The notes under the pieces: model-generated
Seen by the model: only the letters and a program-made list of their open reading frames with translations
Databases searched by the model: none
What the model was told of the DNA's origin: nothing
Shown: piece by piece, positions 40,401-55,400 of the stretch
How positions within the stretch are numbered: the first letter of the stretch is position 1
How the letters are laid out: every line of letters begins with the position of its first letter
NCBI GenBank assembly: GCA_030867875.1
Contig: JAOWCC010001501.1
Location: forward strand, 15,591,524 to 15,655,523
Direction of reading: 5' to 3'
Source of the DNA: Actinernus sp. WN-2022
Taxonomy: Eukaryota > Cnidaria > Anthozoa > Actiniaria > Actinernidae
Length of the DNA: 64,000 nucleotides
Translations under genes and position numbers: made by a program

Positions 40401-43400
40401 ACATTTACTTATTTCCTTATTCTTGAGTAGGAAGAAGTTCACATTTGATCAAAGTCACTTACGTCATTATTGCACAGAACCCTTCAATTGTTGCCTACTG
40501 GTATTGTGTGTGCCACTGGATAGCTATAGGCAGGAAATATTTGTTTACCAAAACATCTAGATCTTCATCAGAAGTAAAATGGAACCAGCTCCAATTAGAA
40601 ACAATTTTCATATTTATCAAGCACGAGAGAGAGCAATTTTTCAACAAATCTTAACTCCTCTTCCTCCTTTCCCTTGGGATTTATGTTGATTGGTTAGCTA
40701 TATTTGTCTGCATAGCAGTGGAGTGATTTTAATATTTCTCAAGCCATTGAGATCCATTGGACCTCCCCCTTGGCAAATTAGAAATTCCAATGACTATTTA
40801 GGCACTGCAAATGCCAGATGGGGCTTTGATATGCTTTCTAATGGCTACTTTGACTAAATTCTTCTGGGTTTAGAACCTTCCAAAAGACTGAATGCAAGGG
40901 AACATGGTTTTACCAAAGAAAATGTGCAGTGTGTATGATGAGCTGAGTCTCCGCCCTTCCCCTTTTTTCTAGGCTCCAAGGTAGGGGCTGGGACCCCCCT
41001 CGATTCTAAAGGGTAAAAAGCTCTGTAAGATGATAGGTCACCAGACTCTGAACCCCCCTCAGAACCTCCTCTTGCAGAACTCCTGGCTATGCCCCTGCAA
41101 GGGGCTGGTGGCTCACATGGGTAATCAGGATGAACATGGTGGGAAATACAGTGCATATGTGTGAAAATTTCATGATGGTTTTAAAGCATCCATGAATAAA
41201 TGAATGATTCAGTTTACAAGCAATTTCGACTGCTGCATCTACAATGTACCAGTCTATGGGGAAATTGTTGTGTCTTGCATCAGTGGCAGCATACATGTAT
41301 ATTGCACAAAGATGATTGATTGCAAAGCCTTAGGAAGGTCTGTCAATACTGACCATTTAGCTAATGATGCTGTTACATAGCCTTGTCTGCATGCAGGCAG
41401 CTTGGATTGTGGGCCTATTTAATCATTATTTTTTTACAGTTAATTTCCATTACTTTAAGATCAGATGCCTGTGTAGGAGGCTAGCTAGCTATTACAGACA
41501 CTAACTAATTTAGTTCTAAACATTTTAATTCTGACAAACTTTTATTTCATGTTGGTCAGAGACTTATTATTGCTTTGTTGGTTTCAGGACATTTTTGTTC
41601 TGGGAGTCATACTGGCAATTTGTAACAAAATCACAGACCCCCTAATTATTATTCACTGAGATCTGTTGTTTCTGGTCTGTTTCAGAAAACATATGCTAAT
41701 CATTGCCTGTGGTCAGGTCCTGTCCCTGTGTCTGTGTGGCACAGGAGTATTCAGTCAACTTCTTGCTAAACGTCATGGAGTAGAAACACCAACAGCACAA
41801 AGCTTCCTGAACTATCTCCTCCTGGGAGTGTCATTTACCAGTCAGCTGGCATGGAATAGAAAGGAATTTGTAGGAATATTAAAGGACCGAGGATGGAAGT
41901 ATTTTGTACTGGGTCTTATTGATGTTGAGGCAAATTTCCTGGTAGTTAAGGCTTATCAGTATACCAACCTAACAAGTATCCAGGTACTAAATATTTACCT
42001 TAATTAGTGGCCAAGGGTTAATTGCCTTCAGATAACAGCTACCAGGTTACACTGCTCCTGGAATTCCTGAAAAACTCCTAGATTTTTATAATTTTCTCCT
42101 ACCTGGAAAATTAATATTTCACCATTTACATGTACTCCTGGAAAATTCCTGGAATTTGATAGACATATTTTGTGAAGTAAACATTGCTTTAAAACTGTGA
42201 AATCTTAGGGTATAGGGTCTTGGAAAAAAAAATTGGTTTTAATGTACGTACCCAGAAAACTCCTGGAAGTTTCATCTTTAAAATAATATTAAACTAAAAT
42301 GAATAAAATTTGTCATTTTCACTAATAACATTTATTTCATTTAGGTGTAAATTATATCGACCTACAACTGTACTATCGAATATCAGATATTTTACTTTTC
42401 TCTAATATCAAATCACAATTGCAAGCATATCTGCTATTCAATATCAACCAACTACATGTACATGTACAGTATTGAATGTCAGATATTTATCAGATATATC
42501 TATTACATACATGTAGATTGTCTAAAAGTGGAAAATATCGAATATCAAGCACCTTGGAAAAGAGAGAAGGGAACGTAGACCTAATCAGATACATTGTATA
42601 TATTATATATCTATTAGATGTCTAATGTGATAATACAATCAGATAATAGTTGATAATATTGAATATCAAGCACAGTCTGTGGAGAAGAGAGAAGGGACTA
42701 TCTAATTAGATATGTATTAGATGTCTAATGTGATAATATCAGACAATAGCGGATAATATAGAATATTAAACACCTTGGAGAAGAGAGAGTTAGATATACA
42801 TTGTATAACAAGCACATTTAAACCCATGCAAGCTCACCCACCCAAGGCAGGTTCATGAGATTCAATCTGTTTGTGTCTTGTCTTTCTTTCAGGTCCTTGA
42901 TTGTTTTTCTCTTGTAACTGTCCTGGCCCTGTCCTTTTTATTTCTCAAAGTCCGCTATAAACTAATCCATTACGTTGGAGTTGGTATCTGTCTTGTTGGT
43001 ATCACATGCCTTGTGTCAGCTGATTACTTTGGATCAAGGAATTATGGACCTGGTAAGTTAAATAACACATTTAAACAATTAAACCATTAGCTAGTGTATG
43101 AGTATACATGTAACAGTTACTATTTTTAATATATATTTAGGCAAGCCTAAAAGCAGCTAGAGCTCCCAATTATCTGAACCAAAAAATAAATTATATATTA
43201 TTAAAGAAAACAAAGATAAAAAAATAACTGGTAGTAAGAATAAAGGGAAATCATGCGATCAGTGCAAAAGGTTTAGAAGAAAAAAAGACAATAATGGCAA
43301 ATGATAAAAAAAGACAAAAGTTATCACTAGCTATACTGGCCGAAATTTCGATTCAGGCCACCTGGGCCCGGTTGTTTGAAGCAAGGTTAAGCGCTAACCC

Positions 43401-46400
43401 AGGATTAAATCACTAACCCTGGGTTAAACTGTACAGATTACAGTAACAGATTTAGCGCTAACCTGTAGGGTTAAAGTTAACCTTGCTTTGAACAACCTGG
43501 TCCTGGCTTCAATAGTATCACACTGGTGCAGCACTTTTTAAAGGAGAACTGAACCCTAAAACAATCCGACGACTATACAAAGTAAAACTTGTATTCAAGA
43601 GAAATAACTTCTGCTATTTTATTTCTTTGTGATACACATCTAAAAAGAGGAAATATGTTTTGAAAAATAGGCAATCCTCCGCTGATAAAGCTAGTTTGTG
43701 TGGTGACTCAATTCAGTGCTTTCCCCCGGCCGTATCATACGTCATGCATACCAAGGAAAATCAACCACGCCTTCATCACAAATAGTGTGCAATTATGACT
43801 CAGTCGTTAGTCCATCTATTCAAAGCTGAAAACAACATAACAAAAAAATATTAATTTTATTCCCTGTATAGTTACAGATTACAGGAATTGAGCCGTCTGT
43901 ACTTGTAGGGTTACTAGGAGGATGCAAGATAATTTATACATTTTTTTTCTGTGGATGGACGGCATGCCGTTGACTTTGTGAATGCCATTTACTTTTCCGA
44001 ATGATGTTTGATTTTCAGAAGATATATTGACAGACGTTTGTGATTAGCTAGCTGTGAATGGGATATGCTATTTCCTTAACTGATATTAATAATACTTGCT
44101 TAATATTACTGGCAGGCGGCTCAACCCTGGACAGGCATGGTAGTGGGTCCCTATCAATCACTTAGTGGGGATGACATAATGATGATGTCATCGGTCATGT
44201 GATATTAAGTACATGCCCTCTAATGCCAGATAGTTCAAACGCGGAGAGGCATGATGGTAGTGGGTCCCCATCAATCACATACTGGTGATGACATAATGAT
44301 GACATTATCAGTCACACAACTTTAAGTACATGCCCATATCTCCCTCATTTCTAATGCCAACTAGTTCAAACTTGAACAGGCATGGTATTGGGTCCCCACA
44401 ACTCATTTTATAGTGGTGATGTGGTAACGATGACGTCATCGGTCATGTGATATTAAGTACATGCCCTGATTTCTCCCTCATTTCTAATGCCAGACAGTTC
44501 AAACTTGGACAGGCATGGTATTGGGTCCCCACAAATCACTTGCTGGCAATGACGCAACGATGACGTCATTGGTTACATGATTTTTAGTATATGCCAAAAA
44601 TAGCTCACTGAACATCTGCAAGTTGCCCTAATAGTTTGGGACCCTATGTTTCAGACACATTGTGCATCAGGTTTCAGGCATGAAGAAAACTGGAAGTCGG
44701 CCAATTTTTATTCTCATCCTATAATTGTATGGTACTGATCACTTACATGGGCCTAATTAGACAGCTTCCTAATGTAATGTACTAGTTAGTTAACACCTAA
44801 GAATCCTACTGGATAATACCATAGAATCCCATATAATTATAGTACGTCTTCAGGGATTCAGGTACCATTATCAAGGGCCTTAATATTGGGGGATGTCATT
44901 AAGGTTACTATGTGCAGTGTTTTATATAATTATAGCAGGAAAAATAGAGGGAAAACAGCAAATACTCACTTTCTCTTTTCTATATTACAACATTTTTAAA
45001 GTGTCAATTAACATGTGAAGTTAAATTTTAGAACAAAACCATGAGTTTGTTACAGAGTACTACATTGTAACTCTGTCAGTAACTTGCAAGAAATAAAGCT
45101 TTATTGAAAAAAAATTTCAAGGGAGGGTTTCTCCATGAGAGGGGGAGTTGTACATGTGGGGGTCAAATATCTACAGGGGGACTATATATGTACGTACATG
45201 CAGGTTAGAAAGAGGTTATAAATCATTTAGTATTCAATGTCTTATATTTAACAGTTTTAGTTAGCATAGAATAGTACATGTACGTGTACATGTCATTACC
45301 ATTGTTTCATATCTCATACTCAATAAGAGCCAGCTCTCCCTCTTCCATATCCTCAGAGACCCAGGGCATCAGAAAATTAAAGGTAAAGGGGATAAGGACA
45401 TCCTGGGAAGTTACTGTACAAAAATGATTTCTAAACTCAAAATTAATCCTATATGCAAAGTGCGATTAGCCCAAACACTTAAAGTGCATATAAGCCCTAG
45501 CCAGTTATCTTTGATATCGATTGTACATGAAGTGGATAGTCCAAAGGTAGAATATTTCTTGATTTGGGTGTTGCATCTACGAGATTTCCAATATGCTAAT
45601 GAGGTGATGTCATCACCATCATCACTTATTATACAAAAGCATGTTATATTTGAAGCTTATCAAAGTGATTTTACCAAAAAAATATTCTAAATTAGAAAAT
45701 AGCTTAATATACAAGCACAAAGAAATTCAGCAAATGTCGGTGATAACATCACATCATTAGCATATTGGAAATATAAACCTTTATATCTCATAGACACAAC
45801 ATCCAAATCAAGAAATATTCTACCGTTGGACTATACACTTCATGTACAATCGATTATTATCAAAGATAACTGGCTAGGGCTTATATGCACTTTAATATAT
45901 TATTAATAACGGCATGGTTATCTTCAATTAGCATGAACGAAAATGACAGTTCTTATCAACAAGTTTCCTTTCTGCCTTTCCCCCATTCTTCCTTTCTCCC
46001 TTTCTCCTTTAATTTTCCAATGCATTGGGTCTCGGTGGATGCCACTCTTCAAATCAAATCAAATCACAATGTTACATGTACCATGACAATGTTGTGAGCT
46101 GTCTACTTTTTGCATTTAGTAAACATTTTTTTAAATATTTTCAGGTAAAAACCAGGTCCTTGGTGATGCCCTTGTTTTGTGTGGTAGTATCTTATATGGG
46201 CTATCTAATGTTGCTCAAGAATTTGTTGTAAAGACATATAATATTGTAGAATTCCTGGGCATGATTGGTCTCTTTGGGAGTTTGATATCTGGTATTCAAA
46301 TGTAAGTATTTAATTTACTTATCATTGGATGTTTTTAAAATTAACATCAATCAGTTACTAAAATCATTAATTTTATTAATTACTGGGTAACATTAATTTA

Positions 46401-49400
46401 TATTTTCTCAAGCAGCGATTTTGTTACTTCTGTATTCAGCATTACTTACACATAAAAATGAAAGAAGAAAATTATTATTTTTATATGTATTGCCAGCTGG
46501 AATGCAAGTTAAACTGCCCAATTAAAATTAATGTGGCTAGATAAATATCCCTTGTTAAATTTTCATGCAATTTTTACTGTTGTGTCTACAAGTCCAGAGC
46601 AAATATTACATATTGCATCAACGGCAACAATGCAGGAAGATGATCGATTGCAAAGCTTTAGGAAGACCTGACAAAATGACCATGCAGCATGAAATGACAC
46701 CACTACAGACACCAACAATAAATAATTATTTTAATAAGTACAAAAATTCTGACAAACTTTGATTTCAATCTTGTTCAGAGACTCATTGATTTTTTGGTCT
46801 TTATAGGACTCTGTTCGCATTGGCGGTTTGGGGCTTTATTTTATTTTTCATTTTCTTCCAGCTGTGCTTTGCAAAAATAATTTGTGATAAAGGAAAATTA
46901 TGCAGAATTTCTTTTTGAGAAACACAACACTGTTCAATCAGTCTTTCTTAGAGGTGTCACTCCAATATCTCATGTCACAGTAATGAGTTAAAAACCATAC
47001 CTTGAGACTTTTTACTCTTCAACACAATTTTAATATGCTATCACTTGCAATAAGCAAATATTTTTTAATATGAAAGTACATCCTTTTTCTCTCTCATTCC
47101 CCCTCTGCTCCCCTCCCCTCCCCCTCTGCTCCCCTCCCCCTCTGCTCCCCTCCCCCTCTGCTCCCCTCCCCCTCTGCTCCCCTCCCCCTCTGTGCCCTCT
47201 CCCACTCTGCTCCCCCTTCCCTCCCCTCCCCCTCCTATTCTGCTCCCATCCCCCTCTGTGCCCTCTCGCTCTCCCTCCCCCTCTGCTCCCCTCCCCCCTC
47301 TGTGCCCTCTTCCCCTCTGCTCCCCCCTCCCCCTCTACTCCCCCTCCCATTCTGCTCCCATCCTCCTCTGCTCCCATCCCCCTCTGCTCCCATCCCCCTC
47401 TGCTCCCATCCCCCTCTGTGCCCTCTCCCCATCTGCTCTCCATCCCCCCTCTGCTTCCCCTCCCCCTCTGTTCCTCATCCCCTTCTGCTCTCCCTCCCCC
47501 TCTGTTCCCCTCCCCCTCTGCTACCTCTCTCCTTCTGCTCCCCCTCCGTTCCCCTCCCTCCTCTGCTCCCCTCCCTCTCTGCTCCCCTCCCTCTCTGCTC
47601 CCCCTCCCTCTCTGCTCCCCTCCCCCTCTGCTCCCCATCCCCTTCTGCTCCCCATCCCCCTCTGCTCTCCCTCCCCCTCCCCCTCTGTTTCCCTCCCCCC
47701 TCTGCTCCCTGTGCTTGCCATGCAGGCTAAGGCACCAGTCATTATTTATGAAGGAGGGGGGTGGGGAAAAAATAGGGGTGGGTCATGTGCAATTTCTTTA
47801 GTCAATAAGGGGTGGATCATGTTATTCTGAGTAGTAAAGAAGGGGGGTGGCTTGTGTTGCAAAATGTTTGTTACTTTGACAGAATATCAAACTAAGTCTA
47901 GAAAATCACAAAGAAAATCAAAATTGCCAAGAAAATAAATCAGTCTTTTATTGTTAAGTTACACAGAGTGCAGCTGTTATAGGAAATTAATAAACAGTGT
48001 GCAACTGTTATTGCTTTGACAAATATCAACTTGAGTCAAGACAAAGGAAATCCAAATTTCCTACAAACTGAATTATAGTCATAACTGTTATTGCTTTGAC
48101 ATACTATCAAGCCAAGTCATCTGATTCTAATCATGCAATTGTTTGCCCAATTGCATCAATGGCATCCAATGCAAAACACTGTTGGTTGACAAGATGTCCC
48201 AAAACTGTTATCTGGTATGTATTTATTTCTTAGTCAGGCCATCTAGCACACAGATGCTTATCTCTTCCTCTTCCAGCAGCTGCCTCAAGCCTTTTCATCT
48301 TAGTTTCGTTTCTCTGCCTTTCTCCTAATTCTCCATCTTCCTTCTCCTTTGTTTGCCAGCCCTGCTCCATGCACCCAATAGCTATTTAAAAAAATTCCAG
48401 CCCCCCCCCCCCCCTCCTTCACAAATAATGACCAGTCCCTAAGTGTGTTAGTCTTGATCTCAATAAACCCATGCTGAAAAGTCTGAATTGGATAAAAAAG
48501 GCAAAGTTTTGCTCACTTGTGACATCTTTAATAATATCATTTAAATCTTAAAATAATTTATTTTTTAACAGGGTCATTCTAGAAAGACAAGCTCTTGCAT
48601 CAATTACTTGGCACTATGATGTTGGTAAGTTTTGTGGAAAGTGCAAAGTTGAGGAACCTAAGAAAGTTTAGAATATTTTTCTTGATTGGCAGTTGGAACC
48701 TGGGAATAAAGGATGTGATATGGGATTTTTACAGTTTTTCTTGTTCCTCTTCATACAGCATGAATCAAGGCTAAAAACAAGCATGACATATTTGTAATTT
48801 ACTAATTTTTATTTTATTAATTTTGATATACCAGTAAGTGCTAATAAAATATGAAAAAAATGGAATTTCATACGTAAGCTTAGAATTCCTGTGGCAGAGT
48901 TAATTTTCAGCAGAAGTGACTTCACTTTACTCAACACAACTACAATATGCGGGCTATAGTTTTCACACATAAACCTTCTCGCGAACTTATGATGAGTAGC
49001 ACAATCACCATGTACTTTCATGTAACATGCTCTAAAAAATTAAAATGTCTGTTTTCTCGATCAAACTGAATAGACTGCTTTAATTGAATACAGATAACAA
49101 CTATCTTTTGAAATATTTGGGGGGGAAATTTGGGGGGGCTATTTTCCAGGGCTTAAACTATTACCCATAATCCTTTGCAGGCTTTTCCTTTGCATCTTTT
49201 GCTCACTTTTCCCAATTTTTCTCACTGTATTTTTGTTTTTTTTAGCCTGTTTTTTCTTTCTTTTTCCATCTCCACGCCTCAATCCTTGATAACTTCTCTT
49301 GATTTTGTTCATTCATTACTGAATGTTAACAAAAATAAAACCAGAAAGCAAAATATTAATTTTCTCGCAAATTTTCCGCAAATTTCCCGTGATTCTCTTG

Positions 49401-52400
49401 CAAGCCCTTTTAAACCAAGCAGAACTCCCCTATTACTGGCTCAAGGCAAGGTTACTAAACTTGTTTCACATGAATAATTTGTGCAGAAACGCACTAGTTT
49501 TTACATCGTTTTAGCAATCTACTTGGCCCAAAATTACATTGTAAACAAAGGCAAACATGGCGGAAATCGTAGCGACGTGTTCTTCTTCAAATATTTCTGG
49601 TTTGGAGGAAGATTAGGGGACGAAATTGAAGGGAAACACACAGAAACAGGTTAAACTACAGAATACAAACTAGCAAGAAATGTAACTTTTTAAGTTACAA
49701 GTTTTATAAAGTATAAATATGCCTTCAAAAGAGCGACGTGTTGAGAAAATAGCATCACAACAGCAAACCACTGGTTGAACATTGAGTGGGAATATGGTTC
49801 TGTAATGGCAACTCTCGTGAAAAGTTATTGTGTAAAGTAAAGTGCATATCAGGTCAAATTTTTTTTATCGATTCTGTATCAAGTGAAAAGTAGAATATTT
49901 CTTGATTTGAGTGTTGTGCCCATATTCCAATATGATGTGATGCAAATTTGGCGTAAATTCTGGAATTTACTTTCATTTCTTTTTCCTTGTGAATGAAACC
50001 TATTTCTGATTTTGACAAAATATTTGGTAAAATAACTGATATAACCTTCAAAATATAATATAACAGATGTTTTCAAAAGGTCATTTATCTCTACTAGTAT
50101 GTTCTTGTATAATAAATGACAACCGGATTTACATCATCACTTTGAATATATTATAAATATAAACCTCTATTACTCATGGATGCAACACTCCAATTGAGAA
50201 ATATTCTACTATTCAACTATTCACTTGTAGAATCGATATTTAGTTATAAAAATGTTTGACCCTGATATACACAAGTTGGTTCTTTAGCAATCTTTCCACT
50301 AATTTGGATATTTCTGACAAAAACGGCAAAAGAAATGGTCAAATTTCGTCATAGTGCACTTTAGGGTTTTTTTTTTTTTTTTTTTTTAAAGAGCTGCATG
50401 TACATGTACATATCACTCCTAGAAGTATGTGAGAAATTATATTTTTTTCACAATTAAATACACTTTCTTACAATGTTTAACAATCCTTTTCTCATTAATG
50501 TTCCCAGTGCTGTACTTTCTTGGTTTTGCTATGTTCCTGTTCCTACTCTACACACTAATGCCTATATTAATGAAAGTCAGCAGTGCTGCCATGGTAAACT
50601 TGTCACTACTCACAGCAGATTTTTATACACTACTCTTTGGGTTGTTGCTATTCAAATTCAAGGTATGAATTACATCAAATGAATATAAATAAAATAACGT
50701 ATTTATGGCATCGAAATATGGCCTGATATTTCCTCTGAGGACATTATCTGTTCCGAGAAGAGGACAGTTCCTGAAAGCTAAGCTCAAGGGAAACTGTGAG
50801 CTTTGCGGATCATATGTCCAAGGTCAAATGTCAGGGCATATTTTGACGCCACAATGTAGGTCATTGTTATTATTATCATCCTTCAAATATTTTTTAAACT
50901 TAATATCAGGTCACGTGATGTATTCAACCAATCATGCAAGAGAGAAAATATTTGATGGGTTTAAAGTAGAATATTTCTAGATTTCAGTGTTGCACCTATG
51001 AGTTATTGGGAGTTATAGAGGTTTATATTTCCAAATGGTGCTCATGATGTGACGTCAACCCAGGAATTGAATGCCTTTTCTTTCTCCTTGTGAATAAAAC
51101 TGTTTTGGTATTTCATGAAATCACTGATACAAACTACAATTAAACGTTGGTAGAGATAAATGACCTTTTATCAACATCTATATAAATAATGTTATATTTA
51201 ATATAACATTGATTTTGATAAAAGGAAATTTGTCTCTACCAGCATGTTTTGTATAATAAATGATACCTGGTTTGACATCACAGTCACATCTGTTGAAGGA
51301 CTATTGGCTCAACCTCATCCCCAGGGTCTTCTCGGTCAGATCCAAGATGGCGGGACCCTGGTAAAGGCTGAATCATGTGATCAAATACTCCCATATTTTG
51401 GCAACCTCGTTCCCAGGGGTCTTTACGCGCCTAATCAAAGATGGCGTCGAAAGTACCCCTGGTACAGGCTGGTCATGTGACCCAAAAATATGCCCAATAT
51501 GTGGGCATATTTTGAGGAGCATCCGCCATCTTGGATTCATCATCGCTGAAGAACGGTTAGCGGTTGAAGTGTGATCCCAATGAATACCAACTGTACATTA
51601 TTCTACTTGTACCCAGTTGCGAAGTGAGTATAATAAAAGGCAAAAACGCTAAGTTCTGATGAATTTGTAGTTGTTTTCAACGAATTTTGAACGCGCAATG
51701 CGAAAGACGACATCGCCAGTTTATTTTTAAAATCAAAAATGCACGCGCTATTTGAAATTCTCCAATCAGCGAGCGCCAAACGTCTAGCCAATCAGTGGCC
51801 GAATCCAACCAGCCTGTACCAGGGGTACTTTCGACGCCCTCTTTGATTAGGCACGTAAAGACCCCTGGGAACGAGGTTGATATTTTGGGAGTATTTTGTC
51901 ACGTGATTTGGCGATCGAAGATGGCGGCCAAGCTAAATATGGGAATAGTTCATGACGTGTACAAACCATAGGTATCCCAGTCCGGAGTAAGCGAGAAGCG
52001 ATTAACGGTATTTCCACGCGGCGAACGATGCAGTGAAATCAGGTCTACTAAATGGCTCGAAATGGAGTTTACTTGGATAAAGAAACAGTGGAAAGGTATC
52101 ACGAAGCTTCCAGGATGTATCTAACTCTAAGCTAGAAGAGAATCCTAAAAAGCCGTTAATTTTCGGTTAGCGTTGAAGCGAAGCGATCGATAGCACATCT
52201 TCATGTTTAACGGCTTCTCCTGGCTTTCCCACTGATGAAACTTACCAGAAAACTACCCAGTAATGCACTTCATCTATTGTTCTACCTACACAACATGTTT
52301 TAAGGTTATTTAAAATCGTTTTATAGATAAAATTTGAGCAATCGAATCTACATACAAATTCACCTCTCTAGACTCAGGCCGTTTGGCCAATAAAAAGCAT

Positions 52401-55400
52401 TGTTAGAACAACCCTTGCATCATAATCGAAGAGCCAATCAGAATACGTGACAGTTCAGCCTTTACCAGGGTGTTCTCTCGACTGGCCGCCATCTTGGATC
52501 TGACCGAGAAGACCCTGGGAACGAGGTTGTATTGGCTGATAGTTACCCATGGAAATTTGATGTTCTTAAACAAAATTTAAGCTGGAGAAACAAAGTTTTG
52601 AGTGCTTAAATGCTAGTTTATCAGTAGCACGATGCGCAAACCACTTTTAATGTATTTGCATACTTTCGTGCATGTGTTACGTGTGCGGAGCAATCACTTA
52701 CAAGAAGCTCATCATTATTTTGTGGTTTCATGCACGTGGTACATGCATGAAGGTATGCAAATACATTAAAGGTGGTCAAACATTTGAGCATCACGCTGTA
52801 AGTAAGCGTTACTAAGGGTAACCAACAACATCTTGAGAACCCTTGACTGTCACAAAGAAGTGGTTCTAGTACTCTTACATCTCACGGCAGCGTTTCATAT
52901 GCTAGACCGCAATATCTTACTCAAGAGACTCGTATTTCAATTTTACTGGTACAGTTCTTCAGTGGTTTACATCCTATTTACAAGGCCGGTCACAACGAGT
53001 AACAATAGGTTATTGTACATCTACACCAAGGTGCCTTGAATATGGTGTCCCACAGAACTCCATACTTGGCCACTGTTACTTACCCTTTACAGTGCACCTA
53101 TTCAAGACGTGATACATGCTCACAACTTGAACTGTATGTTTTACGCGGATGACACCCAGATATATGTTGCTGTCAACCCTGAGCAATCAACCAACGCACT
53201 TCACAGTCTCCAGAAAAGTGTAGAAGATGTATATTCTTGGAATACCAAGAATATGCTTCTTAGTAATCCTGGAAAGACGGAGGTGCTTCATTTTACTTCA
53301 CGGTTCATGAAGCATCATGCTTGGTGACGCCAGAATAGAATAGAAGTAAAGGAGAAGTCTAGCAACTTGGGTGTAATAATGGATAATAATTTGTTTTTTA
53401 ATAATCAAGTAAATGAAACCTGTAAGAAAGCCATTTTTGCTATAAGGTCCATTGAACGAATAAGGAAGTATCTCTCTTATGATGGACTTAAGATGCTTGT
53501 AAATTCTCTTGTAATTTCACAACTAGATTACTGCAATAGCCTCTTATATGGTATACATAAATATCAGAAGGATATTTTCAGAGGATCCAGAACACTGCAG
53601 CACATCTTGTAACCGGATCGAGATGTTCAGATCACATAACACCGATTGGAGCTACATTGCATTGGCTTCTGGTTGAGGAAAGGATTAACTTCAAAATTCG
53701 TGTTACTTTAGTACCTAATACCGCTTATTGAAGAATACTCTCCTTCGCGGACATTACGATCCTCTAACCGCTCTTTACTTATCACTCGATCCATCTGTTA
53801 AATCCACTACTTATGGGGATCGAGCCTTTTTTTTCTCAGCACCTAAACTTTGGAACACTATTCCTGAAGAAATCATATCAGCTATTAGGCCATACAGGCA
53901 TTTAAGACCAAGTTAAATACATTGTTATTTAGGAAACATTTCTGTTAGCCGCCGTTTGTAAATAAGTTTGTAACTAATTTCGTAAATAGCTTTTTCTGTT
54001 TGTTCTTTTTACCAAGTCGCATTGGGTTTTAGAAATGCGCCCTATAAGAATGCTAATATCATTATTATTATTACTATAAGGAGATACAATTTCCAAGGGA
54101 AACTATCAGATGATAGTCCCATGCAAGACAAAAGCACTCTATATGTCATTATTATTCAACACTAAATTATCTTCCGCTCTCAGTTGGCACTATCGTAACA
54201 AAAGTGTCTGTCTGTCGAGGGACTATATCGGCTGTTATAGTTCACCAAAGAAATTGGTGGCACGCTTATTGGCCGAAATTGATCACGTGACGTGATAGTT
54301 GTCACCTGCCGATGCAAACTATCAGGCGTTCATAACCCGAGTGAGCCACTGTCTATTGGCGATATACCTTTTCCCAATGTTGTCCCATTTCAGATTACGT
54401 GACCATCCCCTTGTGTATTGTTTCTTTTATTTCTAGTTAACGCACGAGGAGATACATTGATATGGAAATACTAAGGACAAAGAATATTATTCCCAAAAGA
54501 TTTGAAATGGGACAACATTGAGCCAAGTGGAAAAGGTGTATTGATCGACAGTCAATATTGATCGACAGTCGGACCGGGCGCTGCAGACAAAAATCATATG
54601 CAGTTTGAGGGCTTTTATGCTAGTTTTAAGAATATCAAATTTCCGCGGGCAACTATCAGCCAAACGCATAGTTCCTTGACAGGGATACTCTATTTGTATA
54701 ATGGTTGCCAGCGGAAGTTTGATGTCTCGAACTTCGTTCTCGGGATATTATCAAATTTGCACGGGAAACTATAAGTCGATAGTCCCGAGAGAGAAACACT
54801 ATAATTGTCTTTATTGTTCAACAGCAAATGTTTTGCTTGTGCTCACTGGCCACTATTATACAAATAGACTGTGTCTGTCGAGGAACTATTGGCTAATAGT
54901 TTGCATCCGCGGACGACGATTATCATGTCACGTGATCGCTTTTGGCCAACGAGCGCGCCAAAATTTTGTGGTGAACTATAATATACAAATAGTGTGATAG
55001 GCTGATAGTTGCTTACGAAAATTTGATGTTCTTAAAAGAAAGATGAGCCCGAGAACGCAGTTCGAGTGGCTCACATGCTAGCTTTAAGAGCATCAAATCT
55101 CCGAGGAGAAACTATCAGTCCAATCAGAATCGGATATAATTTAGTGATGAACTATTATGGCTGGCTAGTTCTTCAATCTTAAACTGAAAGAAGATGACGA
55201 GTTGGTCGCCTTTGTTTTGTTTATGAAAACCACTTTTTCTTTCTACTCACTATCTATCACAGAATAGGCCATTTTGACGATGTTGCGCACGCATCAGTAG
55301 AACAATAGACGCGAGCTGCTAAGACCGGCCTTTTGTGATTTAAAACAGATAGCCATTATTCTAGCTGCGCGGGCAACATCGTTAAATGGCCTATAGATAG

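Noticed and set aside
41087..41296. Minus-strand frame of 69 codons as an extra SLC35F or other exon
   Set aside because: Wrong strand for SLC35F, in repeat-related DNA, no domain.
47030..47830. Long frames on both strands (202-243 codons)
   Set aside because: Produced by the CCCCTCTGCTCC minisatellite; low-complexity peptides in every phase.
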